Below, piece by piece: positions 35,301 to 45,700 of a DNA stretch of 64,000 nucleotides (positions within the stretch are counted from its first letter, which is position 1; every line of letters begins with the position of its first letter). Both the position numbers and the translations under genes were made by a program. The DNA is taken from assembly GCA_903813345.2 (NCBI GenBank), contig CAIIXF020000011.1:13623754-13687753 (forward strand), read 5' to 3'. The notes beneath the pieces were generated by a model that ran no database searches, was not told the origin of the DNA, and saw only the letters and a program-made list of their open reading frames with translations. This DNA comes from Owenia fusiformis. Lineage: Eukaryota; Annelida; Polychaeta; Sabellida; Oweniidae.

Positions 35301-37201
35301 CCTAAGGCATTACTTATTCACAAATAAATAAAATACATACATAACAGGCAATAACTTGATTGGAAAATCAGTGTAAAAACGAAATAATAAATGTGATAAA
35401 ATTAATGAGTATGAAGAATGAAATGATGATGGTGACTTGAAGGTGACAATAGGACATGAAAAAGATGTTTTACAAAGTCTTATCAACCTCTGTTAGACGA
35501 TTCTATAAAATCTGCAATTGTGTGTGCCAAAAATTCATTTGTTTTGAATTCATTTTATTAGAATTTCCAGAAGTAATTAAAACTTTGTTCACAATGTTCA
35601 TTTGCTTGAAATAATCAGACACATCAAATTTTGCAAGCTCTGTGAAAAGTATGCTCCGTTGGGGGTTGTATTATGTAAATGCCTGTTACATTGTCATTTT
35701 GCTGTTGTCTTCATTTTTAAGTTCAAACACGTAATGTTTCATTTTTCATATTTGTTAGAGGAGTATTATGGTAAAAAGAAAGCGGAGGGTGAAAAGGATT
35801 GTATAATAGATATCCTGTTTTGAGGTACTCATTTTTGGGTAACATGTTTTTTTTAATGGTACCAGGTACCCAGTTTAAATCCCATGTGGAGGATTTAGTA
35901 CCAGGTACCCAGTTTTTTCTACAAACCCAAGATACACACATTTATGCCCAATTTTTTTTCTGGGCCCACCCAAGCAGAAGTGCTCGTTGCCATAAGTCGC
36001 GCCCTCAAAACATGGGTTTGCCATCATCCAAATCCGCCTTTGCAAAAATGTGAACAGGTTATTAATTAGAGTTGCTCATGTTATTTTCGGGAGTTTTCAA
36101 ACCTGGATTTAATTGCTTTTATTAGAACTGTTCCTTGTTATCAATCCACCCCCCAATTCACATTGTAAGATTTTGACCCAGACTGACACAACAGAATTGT
36201 CAACACTAGATGATGGTAATAGCGCGGAACTCACTGTATTTAAATTAAATATTATCCATATTTATAAAACAAAAATAAATGTGTTTCAAGTTCCTCATCT
36301 CTACTGGTCAACTTTTCCTTGTTTTAGTAGCCGTTGTACTGATATATAATTTCTTAGTCAAAATAGAGAACGAACGAGTATAAGGGGTCTTCTAGCTTTG
36401 CACATTTTAGACCAATCATAATACATAACTATTTCTAATATGTTTAACGTCTTGGTAGATACAAAAGAACACGTATAAAATTCTAATAAAACAAACTTTT
36501 ATATTTCGTGGCCTTGTTAAACACTTATTTCGTTCGGAATGGCCTTAAACCCTGGTCCGCGAAACAAATATTTAAATAAGGGATTGGCGCACCCGGGTCT
36601 GACTTTAAACCTCCTGTTCACTGTCATATAAATGTAGTTTCGCACAGTTGTCAACGGAAACAAACAGTGAACCCTGCTTTCCCAAACCTGGGTTTCCAGG
36701 ATTCGTCTCGCATGCCTTCGACTCTTTCTCCGCCCAGGGGTTACTTAGTTTGCACAAAGCTATCTCCTGAGAGATAGCTATCTATCTTAAAGATGGCTAT
36801 GTGCAAATATAGTAACCCAAGGGGGGGGGGGGGCTTCTAAAGATGGCTATCATGTGCAAATATAGTAAGGGGGGCCCAGCCCCCCCCCTCCCAGATCCAC
36901 CAGTGCAGTGCATTAATACCTAATGTAAGGCACAACACCCAATACTCTTATTCCCACTGAAGGAAGACTACATCTTATAGATCTGACACTTTTTTGAAAA
37001 AGTACTGGCTGAAAGTGAAAACACTGAGACGGAATTGAAGGACATGTGAATAATATATTGTAATAAACTTGGCATTGAAAAGGCTTAACTTACCATTATA
37101 GCTTCTGATTTGATTGCTTCATCATCTGCAACTATATCTGGCTGTTTCAGTCTCTGCTGAATTTCCTTAATATCCCTAAAATCAAGGTAAGTGTTGGTCA
37201 T
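32329..37201 (-). CDS. AP4B1: AP-4 complex beta subunit, trunk only (540 aa, 2 exons)
   Basis: Beta subunit of AP-4, which sorts cargo such as ATG9 at the trans-Golgi. Exon 1 is 37094-37201 (36 codons, phase 0), exon 2 is 32329-33843 with a clean TTGCAG acceptor. The protein is an alpha-solenoid (adaptin N) throughout; stretches such as MIRGLALKTLSSLR, RDGDPIVVVNSISALE, GIVINKNIAFHLLN, FFCVYSEPVHLKSEKVDIL and RPAESQEMLGRMLEIC match vertebrate AP4B1 closely as I remember it. The family has about 740 residues; here TAA follows GLFYYKLLQCNGKEVKKVMDVL-type sequence, at the end of the trunk, so hinge and ear are missing. Weak donors exist just before the stop (AATG|GTAAAG, AAA|GTAATG), so further exons at lower coordinates are possible, but none was recognised. 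The 1.5-kb exon contrasts with the many-exon vertebrate gene, so introns were lost or never gained. Confidence 0.93.
33931..34509. mobile_element. Tandem-repeat element (3 x 161 bp) ending in a hairpin
   Basis: Three units of about 161 bp (starting near 33976, 34138 and 34299) are roughly 95% alike. The right end is a perfect 10-bp stem with 5-bp loop, TATCGTACCT...AGGTACGATA (34485-34509), and the left end repeats the first arm (TATCGTACCTAA at 33931). A GCCGCCCGCCGCCC block precedes the hairpin. This layout resembles the pearl/HINE group of Helitron-related elements of bivalves, whose core repeats are also near 160 bp; the assignment is inference. It lies 88 bp beyond the exon 2 acceptor in AP4B1 intron 1. 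Confidence 0.7.
34515..37093. other. AP4B1 intron 1, remainder
   Basis: Non-coding. At about 35225-35370 a T-rich stretch followed by CGCCCTAAGGCATTAC looks like the 3' end of a retroelement on the minus strand. At 35857-35915 the word ACCAGGTACCCAGTTT occurs twice. At 36750-36870 AAAGATGGCTAT-TGTGCAAATATAGTAA is doubled around poly-G runs. No exon of another gene seen. Confidence 0.45.
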
Positions 37202-37688
37202 TTTGGAACTTTCTCAGCTTTTAGATACTTCCGGGTTCTACTACACAGAAATTGATGACGTCGCTGATTCTTGCACTTCATGGCGAAAACAGGAATCTAA
37301 ATCTAAATGTATATCACAGATTCAAAGGATTACGCATTGATTTGAGGCATATAAAACTATAAATTTCAGATGTAAGTATGCAATATCTGCAGGAGATAAC
37401 CCAAGCTAATTCAATGACATGTCTTACCGGCGGATCTGGGGGGGGGGGGGGTAGTATGTATCCAACAGACTGACTAGAAGTCAGTCTGAATATAATTCAG
37501 ACTAAATAGGATATAGTCTAGGGGGGGGGGGCTAGAAAAAAAATTGGGGATTTCCCAAAGATGCCCTATCATATTAGCACGTTCGAAGAAGTAGTAATAC
37601 AGATGTCGACTCGCTATTTTATACATGTTCCCGGGGCCTATGTTCACTGTAGTTTTATGAGTACATGTAATCTCTAGGCCTACAAGTA

Positions 37689-37788
37689 TTACCCCCATAA
37701 ACATGTAAATGTGGGGTTATTTTGAGGATTTTTAATATTTACATAACTATCAAAGAACCTCAAAATAACCCCACATTTATGGGGGTAA
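37689..37788. mobile_element. 100-bp hairpin MITE with CAAGTA target duplication
   Basis: TTACCCCCATAAA-CATGTAAATGTGG at the left is mirrored at the right; about 35 bp can pair. CAAGTA is repeated at 37683-37688 and 37789-37794. It sits 490 bp upstream of the AP4B1 start codon. Confidence 0.75.
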
Positions 37789-37844
37789 CAAGTACGGATC
37801 GAGTAACTATAAATACTGTAGGTTTGAAATGATGATGTTGAACT

Positions 37845-38264
37845 GGTGTTAAGGTACAGCTGGAAAGTAACATTTTGGTAAAAAATTGCTATACCTGCAC
37901 ATGTTATTTTCTGGTACAAAATAAAGTATGAAGGCATGTATCAATTTCCTTGCTTTTTTCAGGAAAGTATCATTACATTGTCTTCTTTTAGAATATCTGG
38001 TAGGCGTTCAAAGGGAACTCCAGGGAATTCTGATATTTCACACTTCCTGTTTTTCCAAATTTTCTTTCAAAGTTTCCAGACAACACAGGAGCTACCATTG
38101 ACCTGTTTCCAGGTTTACTAAAAGTAGACAGTGTAATGATACTTTCCTGAAAAAAGCAAGGAAATACACACATGCCTTCATACTTAATTATGTACCAGAA
38201 AATAACATGTGCAGGTATAGCAATTTTTTACCAAAATGTCACTTTCCAGCTGAACCTTAACGCC
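37845..38264. mobile_element. 420-bp fold-back element between AP4B1 and PYROXD1
   Basis: Starts GGTGTTAAGGTACAGCTGGA and ends with its near complement; the arms stay complementary almost to the centre (about 38054), including AATGATACTTTCCTGAAAAA near the middle. No coding capacity. The target duplication is not clear. Confidence 0.8.
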
Positions 38265-38840
38265 ATTCCCAAGATTTCAAATTTAACTCTGAGCATGCGC
38301 AGCACTGAGAGAGCACGTGCTCATGATTGTTCACGTGATCGAATCCTGGAATTTGGTTGGAGATGATGTAATGGGGAATCCCCGAATACGATAGAATATG
38401 AAAGAATTATGGGAGCTACTCACTCCTCCTGCTTGTAGGCCTTATTTTTTAGTTTCAGGCCAAATTTTGGAGAGAATGGGCCTCAAAATTTTGGCCCACT
38501 TTTGGGTTTTAGGGGCCCAAAATTTTTTCTCTGACCTGAAATTTGCCCCCCCACTTGTTAGTTTCCAGATCCTCCCCTGTGTCGATAAAAATCCTGCCAT
38601 CTGTCATCCTGTGTCCGCTTTCGAAATTCAATTTCATTTTCCCAAGAGGCCTTAGTAATAGCTTAGGCCTAATTCTTATTCACATGTTAGGCCTATCTAT
38701 TGCAAGGCGTATGCCTGGCACAACCGTCACCTCGGGACAGTCACCATGTTATTTATAAAGTGTTTCAAGTGTTTCAAGGATCCTGCCATGCATGACTGTG
38801 GTAGTGTTATCGTGAAAGCCTGGTACCTATACCGTGCAAC

Positions 38841-39084
38841 CTCCGATCACAGGGCTTCAAAATCCAGAATATATTCTTTCTTTTTACCCCCTGCGATAAG
38901 CAGATAACATTTCCCCGATTAAGAACTCGCAATCTGATTGGCTGTCGCAACACTGCGACAGAAATCATGTATAAGTCATTGCGTATAATTAGATCACGTG
39001 ATTCAGTTTAATCGGGCGCTTACAAATTGGTTACAGCAGGGGGAAGAAGGAGGTTCGGATTCTGGACACCTGCTTAGGAGGATG
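38841..39084 (+). repeat. 244-bp MITE-like repeat, copy 2 (partner 31279-31522)
   Basis: Same length and orientation as copy 1, with roughly a dozen differences by eye. It lies 640 bp upstream of the PYROXD1 start codon, so it could overlap the promoter. Confidence 0.85.
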
Positions 39085-39725
39085 ATACCGTGAAAATGCT
39101 ATATTTTATTTCCTTCGAAAGATATGTGGATTTTGATAATAGCTTTCTCACGGCGCACTGGACAGCTGAATAATAGTAACCTTTAAAACGTGAATAATGA
39201 GATCAGCGGCTTACTTTTGGTCTCTAACTGTGTCTTACATCATTCAGTATCATCCATCTGTGCAAGTATTAGAGCGCTGAAATACTTCTTTTTCGATCAA
39301 GTGAGCGATTAAATGTTTTTTCAACCTATTTCCAATATGTTGAGATTTACGAAAATAAATGTCCATGCAGAAAACGCAATATTGGAATTTGGCCAAAAAA
39401 ACATTCACTCGACTAACAACAATTTCTAGAAATAGAGAGAAAAAATGAAAAAAACTGATTTGAGAAGCTATGTTTTTTCCATTTTATGACCACAATACTT
39501 GTTTCAGACAATTTTTCTAATTTTCAAAGCTCCTATAACATAACTCTTGTATTTTCAGAGTGCAACCATAAAACAACAGTAGATAATATAATATAGAGGG
39601 CACATTTTGGTTTTAAAAACCATCAACAATCCAGTCTCTGAATACATTGAGAATTGCACCCTTTGCTGAGACTTACAGACTAGGATCTACATGTAACTGC
39701 TGAACATAATAAAATATCTTGATCA

Positions 39726-42700
39726 ATGGAAGCTAGAGAGAACCATGGTGCATCCAAGTATATCATCATAGGTGGAGGGATAGCTGGGGTGTCATGTGCT
39801 GAAATGGTAAGGGATGAATTATAAATTGAAATACTTATGCAGTGATCTCAACAGGATTTTTCTCAAGTGGGTTCAAAATTATCTTTTTCGTATTTCAGAC
39901 CAAAATTGGTCAAAATATGCTTATTTTTCATGATTTTCTCATTTTCAAGTTGGTGCAAATAGATTCTCAGCTCGATGCAAGGCTACTATCAAAATCTCAG
40001 GTGGGTGCTGCACCCACTTGCTTTAATGCTGGGGAGGTCACAGTTGTGTATGTATTGAACTTTATATGCCATTCTGGCTGTATAAATACTGTCAATGAAT
40101 TAAATAGACTTTTGCCTCAAGCTCAGGATTTATTTATATTTTAGCTTGCTGATGTTTCACCAGATGATTCTGTGCTTCTCCTAACTGCATCATCACTCAT
40201 CAAATCTGTTACCAACTACAAAAAGGTAAGAAGCCCTCACCAAATTATGTATACAGGGGGTTCACTAGAATTTCTCACAACAGGCTAAATAAATGAAAAC
40301 AACAGGCAAAATTAATGGAAATCATAAATTTAACATGGAAAAGTTGAAAAGTCCTTAAAAACAACAGGTGATTTTGTGAATACAACCAGTGAAAATTGCC
40401 TGTTGCCTGCTGCTAATGAAACCCCTATGTATAGTAAAACAATTTTATAAAAGGGACTCTTTGTGTATTTATCAGTGTTTTTTGAAACTTATTTTTGAAC
40501 TTCGTTAGTACATATATTTCCAATGAATTGACAATCATACCCATTGGACATCAAAACCAGCTCAAAAGTTCTATATATACAAGTTTTTACCAATGTCAAT
40601 GAAAGATGGCGAGGTTGTTTGCATCACACAATTCCTTCATTTTTTTATTTTATAGAAGTGTCATCATACATGTTCTGAGTACCATATTCTCTGTAATTAG
40701 GCCCCACCCCTTATAAGGAATATCGAGGGATGACAAATATTGACAAATTTTCTATATTAGAAAAAGGTCCTGGCGATATATTATCTATCTTTGGGTACTT
40801 TTCCAACAATTCTAAATTAATATTCTCTCAATGATTTTGTTAATACATTAACATTGTTAATTGCCAAAATTATATTTTCCTAAAATTTGATTTAAAAAGA
40901 TGTTTAAATGTCTGTCAAAATGTTGTTCAAAATATGCAAAATGCTAGATTATCAAAGTTGCAAAAATGAATGGGGTTTTACTGGGGTTGAGTTTTACAGG
41001 GTTGAGTTGACTTGGGGTTGAGTTTTATCACGGTTGTCAGTTTTACTGGTTTGAGTTGTACTGGGTTGACTTGGGGTTGAGATGACCGTCGTCCTGGTGT
41101 GTGAATAAGATTACCCTATAAATAATGAAGTCAAAACTACTAGTTATTTTGAAAATAATTGTTTTATAGATTGGAAAAACTCTGGAAGAGTTTGATGTAG
41201 AAGAGAAAGCAGTTTCAAGTATAAACACTCAATGTGCAAATGTTCGAGCCATACACACAGCAGTTAGTGCAATCAGTGCAGCTCAACATGTAAGTGATTA
41301 ACATTTTTAATTGATCTCATGAGTAGTGGTGCAGGAAAAAGTTGTCGAGTCGATTTAACGACGCACTGGGGTCTTGAATAATCGTGTTGACTTCAGAAAA
41401 TATTTTGCTCGAGAAAGTTTGTATTTAGTGAGGTACTAGCAGAGTGAAATACAGACTTTTGAGACAAAATATTCTCAATTTCACTCTGTATCCCACGCTA
41501 AGTTGAGAGTGCATTTAAGTACAGAATATGTTTAAGTAGCATGGACCAATCAGGTTGCAAGGAATTTCACCATAGAATATTAAGTCTAGTTTGCATATTT
41601 AAGTAAAGTAGTTTGGTGTACTATATCTTTAAGTGTACAAAGTCTGGTGTACATCTTTTAGTGAAACAGTCTCATTTACATTTTAAGTAAAAACCATCTG
41701 ATATGTACATCTTAAGTAACAGTACAGTACTACAGTAAGCACACAGTCTGGTGAACATTAGTAAACAGTCTGCTAAACAACTTTAACTCTAAACAGACAG
41801 GTCATCATCTTTAAAGCTAGGTAAACATATTTTAGAAGATAGATACCAGACAGTCTATAGATCATTGTGACTGAATAAGTTGAATTCTGTCCTCTTTTGT
41901 TCTCCCTACTTTCAAAAAGATGGGAGCTACATGGCACAATTATGCAGTTGATTATACATACTTCTATTCTGAAGATACATTCAACAATGAAATACTAGAA
42001 TTGTTCCATAATACATAATATAAATGAACCTGTTGCTGATCTTTGTAACCGTTACCCTGTACCTCACATTCAGGTAGATGTCTCTAGTATTGTGTTCAAT
42101 GTATTTTCAGACTTGAAGGTGGGTCCATAAGTTTTGGTTTAGTCTAAAGGGAACTGAATCTGGTAAGGTTATTCTAACCTAAAGAGACTATGGAAGATAT
42201 AAAGTGCCACTAATGATGGGACTGAACCTCTAAACATACTTATATGTGCACTAACTAGGAAATGAGTACCCATTGTGTATGCTGAAAATCAATGACTCAC
42301 TTCTTTAAGACATAACAGAGTGTATTCCTATATCTAAAAGAACATCTGAATATATGTAAAATCAATATCCCATTTTGTGGACATTTAGCGATTAACCATC
42401 TTGGTACTAAAGTAGATGATAAGCATCCATTGAAGTACGTTAGAGATGGAAGATATAGTTGTTCAGGATGCTCCATGTCATGAATCTGAGGGTCAAGTAG
42501 GATATCCCTCAATGGATATAAACCAACAACAGAGTGTAGGACGTTGTCTTAGTGATACTACTGACTCTAATTTGAAGAGAGCAGGGCAGTTCGATACTGT
42601 TGTCAGGAGGACTGATAAACTTAAATTTGACATTGAAAATGTAACTGGACATGATTCTGATAATATTCTACAAACAGAACTATTAATAAAAGAAGAACCA

Positions 42701-45700
42701 ATAGACTTGTATATGATAGGTCAATGGAAGGCTGGCCTTGCAATAAAGACTGATCTAGAGACCAAAGAGTTGAATACAGATTTAAATGTGAAGAAAGAAC
42801 CGGCAGGAAATATTCTAGGAGACAGTGTATTTGCTTCCGAAGTGTTAAACACTGGCAATGATAATAAGACAAATTATGGAAAAATATGTGGTGAGCAGAA
42901 GGGCAATTCTGACAGCAATGGAGGAGATCACATTGACAAGAAAATGTTTAAATTTAAATACAGTGTGAAGTCTTTTTCAAAATCGAAAAGGATCAAAACT
43001 CATGAAGGAATTCACACTAGGGACAAAACATTTGAATGTAAATACTGTCACAAATGGTTTGCAAACAGTGGTAATTTAAAGGCTCATGAGAAAATTCACA
43101 CTGGGGAAAAACCTTTTGAATGCAAATACTGTCACAAATGTTTTACCGAAAGTAGTAAATTAAAGGTTCATAAAAGAGTTCATACTGGAGAAAAACCTTT
43201 TGAATGTGAATATTGTCACAAAAGTTTTAATATTACCAGTAATTTAAAGAGACATGAAAGAATTCACACTAGGGAAAAACCCTTTGAATGTAAAAACTGT
43301 CACAAATGTTTTACTCAAAATAATAATTTAAAGACTCATGAAAGAATGCACACTGGGGAAAAACCTTTTGATTGTAAATGTAAATGGGCGATGGAAAGCC
43401 CGTGGGTGGCAGATAAAAATCAACAAAGTCCAAAATATAAAATATTAACATATCTATTAAAAGATCATAGTTCTTAGCTGTCCTAACTTTCTCAACTACT
43501 GCATATGTAAAAACAGCCAACACCCAAACTCATGAGTGAGTGAATGTGACCTACATGTATATATATTTTACATGAAGACATGAATGAAAAGTGAAACAAA
43601 CGCAGCATGAAACAACATACAAAACTGGTTTAAACAAAAGAACACACACTAGTGTACAACAGTGACTGGCAAACAACTTGATTTTAAATATGTAACATAC
43701 TGGATGTAAAAGTAATTGATGCAAGGGGATAAAAGGGACCTGTTGAGATAAATAATGAAAAAATGGGGATTGATCAATATGGGGATTGAATAATATGATT
43801 CAAAATGACTAGGTTATATAAATTCTGTCACAAATGTTTTACGCAAAGAGGTAATTTAAAGGCTGATGAGAAAATCCACACTTACAAACCATTTGAACGT
43901 AAATTATAATTCTCACAAATATTTTATGGAAAGCAGTCAGTTAAAGATTCATGAAAGAATTCACACTGGAGAAAAACCTATATGTTACTTCAATCCCAAA
44001 TGTTTTACAAATACTAGTTCTTTAAAGAGACATGAGAGAATCCCCACTTTTGAAAAAAAGTTTAAATGTCAATCTTGTTCAAAGTTGTATTCAAGATCTG
44101 ATGACTTGAAAATACATGAGAGAATTCACTCTGGGGAAGAAGTTTTTGAATGTAAATACTGTCACAAATGCAAACTGATCATTTTAGGAATCATGAAAGA
44201 ATTCACACTTGGGAAAAAACTCCTAAATGTAAATACTGATTGAAGTCTCGTTCATTTGATTTAAGAAGGCATAGACTTCAAAAAAGTCACATTGGGCAAG
44301 AAGCATTTGAATGTCAGACATTTTACAAAAATAGTTATTTGAAATATCATAAAAAAATTCACTCTGGGGAAAAACCTTTTTAATGTAAATACTGTCACAA
44401 ATTTTCAATTTTTGAGACAATATGTAGTTAATAAATTAATATTGTTAAACTTGCTGGAATTACACCTGGCGTTTTACAAAAGCTTCTTCGGTTTTAACCA
44501 GGTTTAAGAATTAGGTGTAATCACGATTGCGGTTTTACAAAAGCGCTTTTCTAAAACTCCAAGAACCCTTGTCACTAGTAAACGGCATAAGTCGTTAGGC
44601 GTTTTAAGTGTGCAGTGTAATACCGATCGGTTTTTGTAAAACGCCTTACCCGGTTTTTTACTAGTTTTTAACATTTTCCCTAAACGAAATATTTGATACA
44701 TTTGAAACATTTGATACATGATGAGACATTCGGTCACGCTGCTATCTGGCTATATCTAAATTGATAAAATGGATGATGGTCACATCGAAATCAAGTGTTA
44801 TCTTCAGAGAATATGTACATATTTTTCTTTCACCTTTTATTATGTTTTCTCATAATTAATAAAAGATAAAAATTATGCAATGTCATGCATTTCTAATCAA
44901 ATTATGGAATATCAGTTTTGTCTTAGATGCAAAAAGAATACATTTACAGGAGATGTACACATACATGTATGCTGGATGTTATCCATAACTACATCGTTAA
45001 AAGTGCACGAAAGGCGTTTTAGAAAAAACAGGTGTAATTCCAATATATAAATCCTAAGACGCTTTAGAAATGCAGGTGTAATCAGAATGGCGATTTTGTA
45101 AAGCGTCTTCCACTAAAACGTTTTAGCGGATTTTGTGGTGTAATTCCAGCAACTGTTAATATGTATCTCTTCTTTTCTTCTCAGATTTTGTAATACACGT
45201 AAATGGGTAAAATAATAAAACAAATATTGAATTCTTTTTTCGTGCAATACCTGTATATATTTCTCAGAAATATATACAGGTATTGCTCTCAACATCATTC
45301 AATATTTGTGTAGTATCTTAAAGATATTCACCATGGAGTGAAATTTATATGTTCATATTGTAAAAAATCTTTTAGTCAGTTTAAAACATGTACAAAACTG
45401 TCTATAACAAAATATAATTGTACATCTACTATTATATCTCATAGATTAAGATAGTTAAATCTTCAAAAAATATTTTTTTAAATAAATATGATACACAATT
45501 AATAATTATCTTGTTTACACATTTCAAATGAAACTATACTCCTCAAAAAAAGTTAAGGACCAGTGGTTTTCCTCATAGGTTTACATGTTAACCCCCATAT
45601 TTGTTTGAACGACTATTTTCTAAGCGGGGAACAAAAGAAAACCCAATAAAGTAAATAAATCTGTATCTTGATTCTATTCCCTATGAAGTCCGCAACGTTT

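Noticed and set aside
31279-39084. 244-bp direct repeats as terminal repeats of a retroelement
   Set aside because: Between them lies AP4B1, each copy has its own loose inverted ends, and no retroelement gene is present; they are independent MITE-like insertions.
42621-42872. 83-codon minus-strand ORF
   Set aside because: Antisense shadow of the zinc-finger frame at 42446-43477.
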